Below are positions 1 through 6,116 of a DNA stretch of 10,566 nucleotides, one piece after another. The DNA comes from Lactobacillus sp. UBA5815 (lineage in GTDB: Bacteria; Bacillota; Bacilli; Lactobacillales; Lactobacillaceae). The number at the start of each line of letters is the position of its first letter. The stretch's first letter is position 1. Location: NCBI GenBank assembly GCA_002417825.1, contig DICX01000080.1, positions 3,696-14,261 on the forward strand, read 5' to 3'. The notes beneath the pieces were generated by a model that did not search any database, was not told where the DNA came from, and saw nothing but the letters and a program-made list of their open reading frames with translations. A program made the translations under genes and the position numbers.

Positions 1-87
1 CATCTTCCAGTCAAAGGCGTTCGTATTTTTATTGCATTATTGGCTTTTAGTCAAGCGGCTTATTTTGCCTATAAAGCTTTCTTTTAG
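1..87 (+). CDS. C-terminal tail of a membrane protein (possibly TSUP/TauE-SafE family), truncated by window edge
   Basis: Frame 1 is open from the first base to a TAG at 85-87 and gives 28 residues. They begin HLPVKGVR and continue as a hydrophobic segment (IFIALLAFSQAAYFAYKAFF) that would form one membrane helix ending at the C-terminus. A basic 'PVKxxR' turn followed by a last helix is how many sulfite-exporter/TSUP (DUF81) proteins end, so that family is my best guess, but 28 residues cannot prove it. The rest of the gene lies to the left of the window. No clear terminator follows; 88-160 is gene-free, and the next gene has its own promoter. Confidence 0.55.
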   Translation, partial: HLPVKGVRIFIALLAFSQAAYFAYKAFF

Positions 88-160
88 TCTTGGGGTATTG
101 GTCAGCTGTGAAACACAAAATGTAGTGCCTCATTTGAAAAAATAATCTGATATCGTTAAT

Positions 161-189
161 TTGTTGCAATCGGCTCAACGTGATATACT
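161..189 (+). promoter_or_regulatory. Sigma-A promoter of the histidine phosphatase gene
   Basis: TTGTTG (161-166), a 17-bp spacer and TATACT (184-189), with an upstream TG at 181-182 giving the extended -10 form TGnTATACT. Transcription would start near 196, leaving a short leader with the ribosome binding site at 205-210. The position of this promoter argues against a translation start at 161. Confidence 0.65.
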
Positions 190-217
190 ATTTTTGTGTG
201 AAACAGGAGGCGATCGA

Positions 218-898
218 TTGACGACACAAGTTTATTTCATCCGCCATGGCGAAACGATGTTCAACCAACTGAACAAAGTTCAAGGTTGGTGTGATTCACC
301 GTTGACGAAACGTGGAATATCGGATTTAAAGATTACAGCAGTACATTTAGCACAAACACATTTTGACCAAATGTATTCTTCTGATTTGAAACGTGCGATT
401 GACACGGTACATTTGATCAAAGATCAAAATAAAGTATCAAAAATTGGTAAAATTGCAAAACTGCCAGCTTTTCGTGAAGTGTTTTTTGGCTCTTTTGAAG
501 GTGATGATATCGATCAGACTTGGGATGCTGTCGGTCGCGCTGCAGGAATGCATGCAAATGCCAGTGTTCAAGAGATCATCAATCATGTTGGAATCAAAGC
601 ATTTCGAGAAGCAACCAAAAAGGCAGATCCACGTCATCTGGCTGAAAATGATGCGCAGCTTGAGGCACGTATGCAGCAGGCGATACAACAGCTTCATGAG
701 CTTTCACAGGGATTGAAGCGGATTTTAGTGGTCTCTCATGGCGATTTCATCAAAACCCTTGGAATCAAGTATTGGTCCGAAGGTGACGGTGTGCATGATA
801 TTCCTTTTCCAGATAATGGAAGTGTCACCCGCGGTGTGTGGACATCAACTGGTCGATTTGAAATCGTTGATTATAATTTGAAAAATACAACTTTATAA
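218..898 (+). CDS. Histidine phosphatase family protein (phosphoglycerate mutase-like)
   Basis: A 226-aa cytoplasmic protein of the histidine phosphatase superfamily. Using the TTG start at 218, the catalytic RHGE motif is at residues 9-12 (phospho-acceptor H10), the SDLKRA phosphate-binding arginine is about R59, the acidic residue of FREVFFG is about E87, and the second catalytic histidine is in VSHGD at about H174. All four core residues are present, so it should be an active phosphatase. The TTG start is preferred because AGGAGG (205-210) lies 7 nt before it and a promoter occupies 161-189; reading from 161 would add 19 unsupported residues. The long insert after the acidic residue (about residues 95-145) fits broad-specificity phosphatases (GpmB/PhoE-like) better than glycolytic mutases. 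Substrate cannot be told from sequence. It appears monocistronic and ends at a strong terminator. Confidence 0.9.
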   Translation: MTTQVYFIRHGETMFNQLNKVQGWCDSPLTKRGISDLKITAVHLAQTHFDQMYSSDLKRAIDTVHLIKDQNKVSKIGKIAKLPAFREVFFGSFEGDDIDQTWDAVGRAAGMHANASVQEIINHVGIKAFREATKKADPRHLAENDAQLEARMQQAIQQLHELSQGLKRILVVSHGDFIKTLGIKYWSEGDGVHDIPFPDNGSVTRGVWTSTGRFEIVDYNLKNTTL

Positions 899-940
899 AA
901 AACAAGCGTTTGAACGTTTAAGTTCAAGCGCTTGTTTTTT
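899..940. terminator. Bidirectional intrinsic terminator between the phosphatase and arsR-type genes
   Basis: A 15-bp stem pairs 901-915 with 922-936 (one G-U wobble) around a 6-nt loop. It has a T-run on the right (934-940) and an A-run on the left (897-902) that becomes a T-run on the minus strand. It therefore serves both convergent genes, whose stops lie at 896-898 and 949-951. Confidence 0.9.
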
Positions 941-948
941 GATTAAAT

Positions 949-1266
949 TCAAGGCATAGGTTCATGTTTGGCATGTGTCATAATGGCATCGATCATTTGA
1001 ATGACGTCTGAATCGCCTAACGTATAAAAAGCATGATTGCCATGTTTACGCCGTTTGACGAGCTGATATTTAAGTAGGATTCCAAGTTGTTTTGAAACGA
1101 TTGGTTGCGCAAGATGAAGATGATCAACGATCGTTGAAACATTGACTGCTTGTTCGACATGGCGTAAAAACAAGAGAATTTCTAAGCGTATGCGATTGCT
1201 TAATATCTGATAAATTTTTGCTATTTTTGTGATTTGTTCCGAAGTCAGGTCAAATTGATCGTTCAT
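949..1266 (-). CDS. ArsR/SmtB-family metal-responsive repressor (CzrA-like)
   Basis: A 105-aa winged-helix DNA-binding repressor. The start at 1266 (MNDQF) is chosen because GGAG lies 8 nt upstream of it. A longer reading from 1314 has no ribosome binding site and would overlap the divergent promoter. The recognition region is about residues 42-66 (NVSTIVDHL, QPIVSKQLGIL), followed by the wing at about 70-83. There is no cysteine pair in helix 3, so it is not a classical arsenic/cadmium sensor. In the C-terminal helix, D85-x-D87, H98 and H101 sit at exactly the spacing of the Zn/Co site of staphylococcal CzrA (D84-x-H86, H97, H100), with the first His replaced by Asp. It is divergently arranged with a CDF exporter, and an operator lies between them. 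The likely role is metal-relieved repression of that exporter and of itself. Confidence 0.9.
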   Translation of the reverse strand: MNDQFDLTSEQITKIAKIYQILSNRIRLEILLFLRHVEQAVNVSTIVDHLHLAQPIVSKQLGILLKYQLVKRRKHGNHAFYTLGDSDVIQMIDAIMTHAKHEPMP

Positions 1267-1281
1267 TTGTGATGCTCCATA

Positions 1282-1310
1282 TTGACATATAACACGTTTT
1301 ATTTTATTAT
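1282..1310 (+). promoter_or_regulatory. Promoter of the CDF transporter gene
   Basis: A perfect -35 TTGACA (1282-1287), a 17-bp spacer and -10 TATTAT (1305-1310). The predicted start point, about 1317, is just before the inverted-repeat operator at 1324-1343, so a bound repressor would block initiation or escape. Confidence 0.7.
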
Positions 1311-1334
1311 ACATCTAGAAAGTATATACCAAAA
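1306..1334 (-). promoter_or_regulatory. Candidate promoter of the arsR-type gene
   Basis: On the minus strand a perfect TATAAT lies at 1306-1311, overlapping the -10 of the opposite promoter. The -35 region at 17 bp spacing (1329-1334, TTTTGG on the minus strand) is poor and falls inside the operator. This fits an autoregulated gene, but the -35 is weak. Confidence 0.45.
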
Positions 1335-1343
1335 TCGGTATAT
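1324..1343. promoter_or_regulatory. Inverted-repeat operator, probable ArsR-type repressor site
   Basis: ATATACC (1324-1330), 6-nt spacer AAAATC, then GGTATAT (1337-1343): perfect 7-bp arms. It sits just downstream of the CDF promoter and over the -35 region of the divergent repressor gene, the place expected for a single site controlling both. Size and AT-rich dyad form fit ArsR-family operators; the binding protein is inferred from position. Confidence 0.7.
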
Positions 1344-1360
1344 TTAACAGGGACTGACTG

Positions 1361-2242
1361 ATGAAAACGACTTCTAAGCGTTATTTGACAGTGACATTAC
1401 TCAACGTGATCATAACGATCGCTGAATTTATTGGCGGTGCAGTTTCAGGTTCGTTGGCACTTTTATCAGATGCTGTTCATAACTTGAGCGATGTTGGTGC
1501 CATCGTTCTTTCTTACTTAGCGAACCATATCGCACAGCGAAAAAAAGATCATCGGCAAACTTTTGGCTATCAACGTGCTGAAACGCTAGCGGCTTTTACG
1601 AATGGGCTTATTTTATTGGTGATCAGTTTATTTTTATTTGTTGAAGCGATTCAACGATTCGCCTCACCGCAAAAAGTTTCTGGACAGCTCATGTTGATCA
1701 TTGCGGTGATTGGTCTTATGACGAATGGCGTTTCAATGTTGTTGATGGCCTCGCAGGCACGTCATAATTTAAACGTCAAAGTCATGTTTTTGAATATGAT
1801 GTCAGACGCGATTTCAAGTGTTGCAGTTGTTTTAGGCGCTATCATCATTACCGTGTGGCATGTTTATTGGGTTGATCCTGCTTTAACGATGATGGCTTCA
1901 CTTTTTCTGTTGAAAGAAGCTTATCAAGTCACGAAAAAAGCAGCCGCTATCTTGATGGAAGCCAATCCCGACGTGGATTTGGAGCAAATCAAAAAACTGG
2001 TTTTAACCGTCCCAGGGGTTGAAAATATCCACCATGTCCATGTGTGGCGTTATTCAGATCAAATGATCATGCTAGATGCACATTTGAATGTCGATCAAAA
2101 AATGACGCCGATCGATCTTGAAAAGCTGTATGCGACGATCGACCAAAAATTGAAGCCATTAGGAATCAATCATGTGACACTGCAAGCAGAATGTCATCGT
2201 GGTTTGTCTGAGACGATGATTTCGCAAAATTATACAGACTGA
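1361..2242 (+). CDS. Cation diffusion facilitator (CDF) metal exporter, CzcD/ZitB-like
   Basis: A 293-aa membrane protein that should export divalent metal ions in exchange for protons. About six membrane helices occupy residues 8-185, followed by a cytoplasmic ferredoxin-like C-terminal domain (about 200-280). The TM2 metal motif HxxxD is present (H40, D44, in HNLSD), followed by the conserved FGYQRAE loop (68-74). In TM5 the usual HxxxD reads N145-x-x-x-D149, so one transport-site ligand is changed. The cytoplasmic domain has the usual HHVHVW segment (224-229), H241 and a CH pair at 278-279. There is no long His-rich loop. The ATG at 1361 follows a modest AGGG-type site. Its promoter overlaps the operator of the divergent ArsR-type gene, so metal-induced expression is likely. 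Zinc is the default substrate for the family; N145 makes that less certain. Confidence 0.92.
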   Translation: MKTTSKRYLTVTLLNVIITIAEFIGGAVSGSLALLSDAVHNLSDVGAIVLSYLANHIAQRKKDHRQTFGYQRAETLAAFTNGLILLVISLFLFVEAIQRFASPQKVSGQLMLIIAVIGLMTNGVSMLLMASQARHNLNVKVMFLNMMSDAISSVAVVLGAIIITVWHVYWVDPALTMMASLFLLKEAYQVTKKAAAILMEANPDVDLEQIKKLVLTVPGVENIHHVHVWRYSDQMIMLDAHLNVDQKMTPIDLEKLYATIDQKLKPLGINHVTLQAECHRGLSETMISQNYTD

Positions 2243-2256
2243 TTTTTAGCTTTTTT

Positions 2257-2296
2257 AAAAGTGACTGTTTAAAATTTAAATGGCCACTTTTTATTT
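2257..2296 (+). terminator. Intrinsic terminator of the CDF gene
   Basis: AAAAGTG (2257-2263) pairs with CACTTTT (2285-2291), with further imperfect AT-rich pairing inside (the TTTAAA/TTTAAA centre) and a T-rich tail to 2296. It lies 14 nt after the stop codon. Confidence 0.7.
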
Positions 2297-2366
2297 TGGC
2301 ACTGTCGTCAAATCTGACAAGTTTTATGATTCACATGTGTGAGTAGTCTTTGAAGCTCTGAATCGT

Positions 2367-2372
2367 TATAAT
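2367..2372 (+). promoter_or_regulatory. -10 element (TATAAT) of the small-protein/gpmA-like operon
   Basis: A perfect TATAAT at 2367-2372, 35 nt before the ATG at 2407. The -35 region at 17 bp (TAGTCT, 2344-2349) is weak, so an activator or another sigma factor may be involved. The location rules against a translation start at 2371. Confidence 0.5.
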
Positions 2373-2406
2373 GGAATTAAAGTTGATCAAGCAAAGAGGT
2401 AACAAA

Positions 2407-2721
2407 ATGACTTTTGATGAAGTGAATCACAAGATCAAAACGCAATATAATGCAATTAAAAACAAAAAAGAGATTGCAGAAATTTCTTCTCGGGTAAAAA
2501 ACCACCTCCAGTCTGGAACTGAAACAGTCAAAAATTATGTGGGTGAACACGTTGATGAGCAAGAAATCAAACAAGCTGGACAAACGATCTATAAATCTTC
2601 AAAAGAGACAGGACGTCAATTGTGGCATCGGACAAAAAAGACTTTTAAGCACGCCGTTCGGGACTTGGATCGTAAAGTGAATGGGGCATCGGTTCATGAT
2701 GATCAAAATAAACGGGGTTGA
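2407..2721 (+). CDS. Small charged helical protein of unknown function
   Basis: A 104-aa very hydrophilic protein, rich in Lys, Gln, Asp and Glu, with no membrane segment or signal peptide. The sequence is predicted to be mostly helical with heptad-like stretches (roughly residues 5-90), and the last 15 residues look disordered (VHDDQNKRG end). I do not recognise a family; the look is that of small YtxH/CsbD-like stress proteins, but no signature supports this. The start at 2407 is set by AGAGG (2395-2399) 7 nt upstream. An ATG at 2371 overlaps the TATAAT box and is unlikely. It is the first gene of a tight cluster: the next ORF starts 3 nt after its stop, and a GpmA-like gene follows. Confidence 0.8.
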   Translation: MTFDEVNHKIKTQYNAIKNKKEIAEISSRVKNHLQSGTETVKNYVGEHVDEQEIKQAGQTIYKSSKETGRQLWHRTKKTFKHAVRDLDRKVNGASVHDDQNKRG

Positions 2722-2724
2722 GGG

Positions 2725-2898
2725 ATGAAAGTCAATTTTTGGACTGCGCTTGTCGTTTTAGTCGTGGGTTTGTATGATTTTCTTTTTGCTATCGATCGAC
2801 AACGCAAAACTGGAAAGCCTTCGTGGTCTTTTTATGTTTTGGGCACTATTTTTGTGATTGGCGGTTTTGTGATGATTTTGCAAAATTGGATAGGGTAA
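2725..2898 (+). CDS. Small two-helix membrane protein of unknown function
   Basis: A 57-aa ORF beginning ATG at 2725, 3 nt after the previous stop, with GGGG (2714-2717) 7 nt upstream. Residues about 5-22 form one hydrophobic helix, a basic loop (RQRKTGKPS, 25-33) follows, and residues about 35-54 form a second helix ending in QNWIG. By the positive-inside rule the loop is probably cytoplasmic, placing both termini outside. No family is recognised. Codon use and tight packing between two genes on the same strand (the next starts 6 nt after its stop) support a real gene. It could be a small membrane stress protein or a partner of the preceding helical protein. Confidence 0.7.
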   Translation: MKVNFWTALVVLVVGLYDFLFAIDRQRKTGKPSWSFYVLGTIFVIGGFVMILQNWIG

Positions 2899-2904
2899 AT
2901 TAAA

Positions 2905-3582
2905 GTGGTCAAATTGGTTTTAGTCAGACATGGTGAGAGCACTGCAAACGCTGCTAACGTTTATACTGGCTGGAATGATGTTCCGTTAAGTGCTAGAGGC
3001 GTTTTACAGGCTAAACAGGCAGGAAAAAAGTTACAGCAGCTTCGCGACTTTTATCCTACCCACATGCATACCTCGGTTCTTTCAAGAGCCATCGTCACTG
3101 CAAATATCATCAGTGAGGTTTGTCATTTTGCACAGATTCCGATCACGAAAACTTGGCGCTTGAATGAAAGACATTACGGTGCACTTCGTGGCTTAAATAA
3201 GGACGTTTCACGACAGATTTATGGTGCCCAGCAAGTTCTTTTGTGGCGTCGTGGTTTTGATGAAGTACCGCCTGAAGCTAAGGTAGGCCCTGTTGAGCGC
3301 TGCTATCGTCATTTGGACCCGCATCTTTTGCCTAAGGCAGAGAGCTTGCATCAGACACAGCGTCGCGTCATGCCTTATTATGAGGATCAGGTTGCTTCTC
3401 GATTGTGCCAGGGTCAGGACCAATTGATCGTGGCACATGGCTCAAGTTTGCGTGCATTGATCAAAGCACTCGAACATATCGATGACCAGCAGATCATTCA
3501 TCTTGAAGTACCTAATGCTCAGCCAATCGTCTACACGTTTGATGACCATTTAAAGATCAGCGATAAGCAGATTCTTCGTTGA
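2905..3582 (+). CDS. gpmA: 2,3-bisphosphoglycerate-dependent phosphoglycerate mutase-like protein (divergent GpmA)
   Basis: A 225-aa histidine phosphatase-superfamily protein of the GpmA branch, which interconverts 3- and 2-phosphoglycerate in glycolysis. Compared with E. coli GpmA, the matching residues are R8-H9 (RHGES), N15, T21-G22 (TGW), R61, E88-R-H-Y91 (NERHYG), K99 (GLNK), R115-R116 (WRRGF) and H178 (AHG). The Asn after the second catalytic HG is Ser180 here, and the usual IPTGxP near the C-terminus reads VPNAQP (202-207). It also lacks the longer C-terminal tail of the E. coli enzyme. So the fold and catalysis are well supported, but it may be a specialised paralog rather than the housekeeping mutase. 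The start is GTG at 2905 with a weak AGGG site 9 nt upstream. It is the last gene of a probable operon with two small proteins. Confidence 0.85.
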   Translation: MVKLVLVRHGESTANAANVYTGWNDVPLSARGVLQAKQAGKKLQQLRDFYPTHMHTSVLSRAIVTANIISEVCHFAQIPITKTWRLNERHYGALRGLNKDVSRQIYGAQQVLLWRRGFDEVPPEAKVGPVERCYRHLDPHLLPKAESLHQTQRRVMPYYEDQVASRLCQGQDQLIVAHGSSLRALIKALEHIDDQQIIHLEVPNAQPIVYTFDDHLKISDKQILR

Positions 3583-3612
3583 TTACAATACTGTTCTTGA
3601 ATTTTACAATAA

Positions 3613-3653
3613 GTTCAGCCATTTTATGGTAAAATTTTGGCTGAACCTATTTT
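3613..3653 (+). terminator. Probable terminator of the gpmA-like operon
   Basis: GTTCAGCC (3613-3620) pairs with GGCTGAAC (3639-3646), and ATTTTA/TAAAAT can extend the stem inward past a small bulge. The tail CTATTTT is a modest U-run. It overlaps the candidate promoter of the next gene. Confidence 0.65.
3627..3635 (+). promoter_or_regulatory. Candidate extended -10 promoter of the kinase gene
   Basis: TGG-TAAAAT (TG at 3627-3628, hexamer 3630-3635) matches the extended -10 form. No good -35 lies at 17 bp, though TTTACA occurs further upstream at 3603-3608. It would start transcription about 40 nt before the ATG. Confidence 0.4.
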
Positions 3654-3681
3654 AATGTGATCAGTTAGTTTGGAGAAAACG

Positions 3682-4617
3682 ATGCGCAAAATTTTCTTGT
3701 TGAGAGGTGCTCCAGGATCGGGAAAGTCTTCCTTTATTGCCAGGCATCACTTGCAACCATATGCGATTTCACGTGATCAGATTAGGCTGCTTTTAGCCGA
3801 TCTGACCGTTTATTATGAACAGGAAACAGATGTTTTGCATCAAGTGATTCCACGTCACGTTTCAGTTTTGACAGAACAAATGGTAGATTACTTAGTTAAG
3901 CGCAAAATGGCTTGTGGCGAAACCGTCATTGTAGATGGCACGCATGTTACGCCTGGATCGATCAATCACTTCAAGCCTTGGGTCGATCGTTATCGGTATG
4001 AACTCTATGTCGTTGATCTCATGCAGAACAATACTTTACCTAAGCTGCTTCGTCGAAATGAAACACGTTTGCGTTACGATTGGGTAAAGCCAGAAGTCGT
4101 GAAGCAGATGTTTAATGATTATCAAGCGCATCCCCAAGTCCCAGAATGGGCCCACCTTATTTCGCCAGCCAATATGGAGCGATCACTTCGCCAACGAGAA
4201 AAATTGTTGGATCATTATGCACACGTGGTTTGTGTTCCTGATCGTGTTGCGGATGAGGATTTTCCGCGTGTTCATTTGAGTAATTTCTATTTTTCGTTTA
4301 ATGACCATTTTACGAAGAAATATGGCACTTATCGGAATGTTATCACACTTGCTAAAACACGTGATGAAGTGGTCAAAGAATTCAAATTACCCTATTTTGT
4401 ATTTAAATTTCACCACAAACATTTTTTGATCTCTGCTTTTCCTGTTCGCAATGAATTGTTGGATCCAATTCGGAAAGTGAAAGGCGTCTGGTCATATAAT
4501 ACTGGTTTGATCAACGTGGCTGATTTTTTGAAAAAAATTCCTGAAAACAAAGAATCACACGTGCATCAATTCAATTTGAGTAAAATCGATGCAACGAGAT
4601 TACTGCATATCTGGTAA
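3682..4617 (+). CDS. P-loop kinase, T4 polynucleotide kinase-like, with a C-terminal domain of unknown function
   Basis: A 311-aa cytoplasmic protein. The ATG at 3682 has GGAG (3672-3675) 6 nt upstream, so the in-frame TTG at 3670 is not used. Residues 1-160 match the 5'-polynucleotide kinase domain of T4 Pnkp in order: Walker A GAPGSGKSS (9-17), SRDQIR (30-35) with D32 and R35 at the spacing of the T4 catalytic D35/R38, VDGTHVTPG (84-92), and a lid motif RRNETR with R125 and R129 matching T4 R122/R126. An ATP-dependent phosphotransferase is therefore likely; whether the acceptor is a nucleic acid 5'-OH or a small molecule is unknown. Residues about 180-311 form a further domain that lacks the DxDGT phosphatase motif of T4 Pnkp and that I do not recognise. 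It stands alone between a terminator and a strong bidirectional terminator. Confidence 0.85.
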   Translation: MRKIFLLRGAPGSGKSSFIARHHLQPYAISRDQIRLLLADLTVYYEQETDVLHQVIPRHVSVLTEQMVDYLVKRKMACGETVIVDGTHVTPGSINHFKPWVDRYRYELYVVDLMQNNTLPKLLRRNETRLRYDWVKPEVVKQMFNDYQAHPQVPEWAHLISPANMERSLRQREKLLDHYAHVVCVPDRVADEDFPRVHLSNFYFSFNDHFTKKYGTYRNVITLAKTRDEVVKEFKLPYFVFKFHHKHFLISAFPVRNELLDPIRKVKGVWSYNTGLINVADFLKKIPENKESHVHQFNLSKIDATRLLHIW

Positions 4618-4631
4618 CGATCAATTTAATC

Positions 4632-4675
4632 ATCAAAAAAGTGGAGATGTTGAAAAACATCTCCACTTTTTTGAT
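4632..4675. terminator. Strong bidirectional terminator
   Basis: A perfect 20-bp stem (4632-4651 with 4656-4675) closed by a GAAA tetraloop, with six A on the left arm and six T on the right arm. It ends the kinase gene (stop 4615-4617) and, on the other strand, pepC (stop 4693-4695). Confidence 0.95.
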
Positions 4676-4692
4676 TTTATGAATGATTCAGA

Positions 4693-6045
4693 TTAGTCGA
4701 AGTCTTTGGCTAAAGCACCCATTGGATCCCAAGGCAATAATTGAATCGGTGACTTAGAACCTTCTTCAAAAGTCTTTCTTAAATCATCACTTAAATATTT
4801 CTTGTTGATGACGGCTTGATAAACGAATTCATCGAACCAACCATCGCTCATGACGAAGTAACCTTTGAAACCAGGCTTTTCGCCCCAAGAATTTTCAACT
4901 TTCCATTTCGTTGGTTTACCATCAACGAGATCGACACCAGTGATGACCATGGCATGATCCATCATTGATTCGCCGGCATCAAGTTTTTCACCTTTGCTCA
5001 TCGTGAAATCAACGTCAAAAAGTTCATCTCGTTTGTAAAGTGCGGTATCAAGCAATCCAGCACGGCGTTCAGAATCTTTGACCACGTTAGAACCAAACCA
5101 AACCGTCTCACCAGCTTGTAATTGCTTGATGACCAATGCTTTCATTTCGTCGATAGGCAGGTTTAAATGGCGAACTTGACGGCCATTGACGACGTTGCCC
5201 AAGTATTCGACAGAGAAGACCTTGTGGAAAGGCTTGTCATCAGTTGGTGAATTGATCGTTGAAATATAGTCTGGTAAATTCCAGCCAACGTATTTCTTGA
5301 AAAAGTCTTGTGGCGTGATCGCAGCGTCACGATGATATTGATGATCATCGTCACGATATTCAAAGTCGAACTTCTTTGGCGGAACGCCTAAAGAAATCGT
5401 CAAGATACGATAAACATCGTTCAGCATTGCTTTCTTGTTGGCTTCGATCTTGTCTGCTGAAGTTTTTTCTTGGACGAGGCGACGCAATGCCAAACCGTCT
5501 TTGCGCAATAAGGTGTTCAAAGTGTCATTCAAAGCACTTGAGTTTTGTGAGTTTGCGGTTTCAGGCATGACTTCCTTAGGAACGATACCGTATTTTTGAA
5601 TCAAACCGCAAAGCATATCCCATTGACCGCCATCTTGTTGTGGCGTTGCAAAAAGAAAAGCAACTTTACGATCGCCCAAAGGCTTGTCTGCAGAGCTGAT
5701 TACATTTTCGAAGAACCAATTTGATTTTTCAAATTTGTCCCAGAAGTTCGTGTAGTTCTGAGAAAGTTCAAATCCCTTGATTTTAAAATTCTTTTGTAAT
5801 GCGTGACGCATCGTGTTTAATGCTGAAAACATCCAGCAGCGGCCAGATTGTTTTTGGTCAGCGACTTTGCCAGTTTCGATTTCGACAGAAAAAGTAGGGG
5901 TCAGATTGATCGTACTTTCCGGGTTTTGACTAGCCGGAAAAATCCCATTTTTTTGTGTTGCACGTGCAGCGACTTTAAAGGCTGGGTGTGCAGCGAGATC
6001 TTGATCGAAAGCGGCAACGGTTTCACTTGTGATTTCTTTAGCCAT
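4693..6045 (-). CDS. pepC: Aminopeptidase C (bleomycin hydrolase family, peptidase C1B)
   Basis: A 450-aa cytoplasmic cysteine aminopeptidase that removes N-terminal residues from peptides, part of the peptide-use system of lactic acid bacteria. The papain-like triad is visible: C70 in GRCWMFS, H364 in MDHAMVI and N385 in VENSWG, with the oxyanion-hole Gln at Q64. Length fits the family (about 440-450 aa), and the enzyme is normally a hexamer. The C-terminal arm WDPMGALA, which enters the active site and sets aminopeptidase activity in this family, is present but followed by four extra residues (KDFD). The start at 6045 is supported by GAGGAGG (6056-6062 on the minus strand) 10 nt upstream. 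It lies 63 nt after a GNAT-like gene on the same strand. A possible promoter of its own (-35 6111-6116, -10 6088-6093) would add to read-through. Confidence 0.97.
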   Translation of the reverse strand: MAKEITSETVAAFDQDLAAHPAFKVAARATQKNGIFPASQNPESTINLTPTFSVEIETGKVADQKQSGRCWMFSALNTMRHALQKNFKIKGFELSQNYTNFWDKFEKSNWFFENVISSADKPLGDRKVAFLFATPQQDGGQWDMLCGLIQKYGIVPKEVMPETANSQNSSALNDTLNTLLRKDGLALRRLVQEKTSADKIEANKKAMLNDVYRILTISLGVPPKKFDFEYRDDDHQYHRDAAITPQDFFKKYVGWNLPDYISTINSPTDDKPFHKVFSVEYLGNVVNGRQVRHLNLPIDEMKALVIKQLQAGETVWFGSNVVKDSERRAGLLDTALYKRDELFDVDFTMSKGEKLDAGESMMDHAMVITGVDLVDGKPTKWKVENSWGEKPGFKGYFVMSDGWFDEFVYQAVINKKYLSDDLRKTFEEGSKSPIQLLPWDPMGALAKDFD

Positions 6046-6087
6046 TGGCGAAATTCCTCCTCAAATTCTTTTAAGATTACGATTCTT

Positions 6088-6116
6088 AGTTTAACCCATT
6101 CATCATTTTTAGTCTA
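6088..6116 (-). promoter_or_regulatory. Candidate pepC promoter
   Basis: On the minus strand TAGACT (6111-6116), a 17-bp spacer and TAAACT (6088-6093); each hexamer matches consensus at four of six positions. It overlaps the last codon of the upstream GNAT-like gene. Confidence 0.4.

Noticed and set aside
161..217. N-terminal extension of the histidine phosphatase from a TTG at 161
   Set aside because: This stretch contains the promoter (161-189) and the AGGAGG that positions the TTG at 218; the family begins just before the RHG motif.
1267..1314. 16-residue extension of the ArsR-type protein from the ATG at 1314
   Set aside because: No ribosome binding site there, it overlaps the divergent promoter region, and a GGAG site supports the start at 1266.
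3670..3681. TTG start of the kinase at 3670
   Set aside because: The TTG overlaps the GGAG that serves the ATG at 3682.
4222..4617. C-terminal domain of the kinase as an RNA ligase or a Pnkp phosphatase
   Set aside because: A KYGTYR segment loosely recalls a nucleotidyltransferase motif but lacks the required KxDG/KxNG, and no DxDGT phosphatase motif is present.
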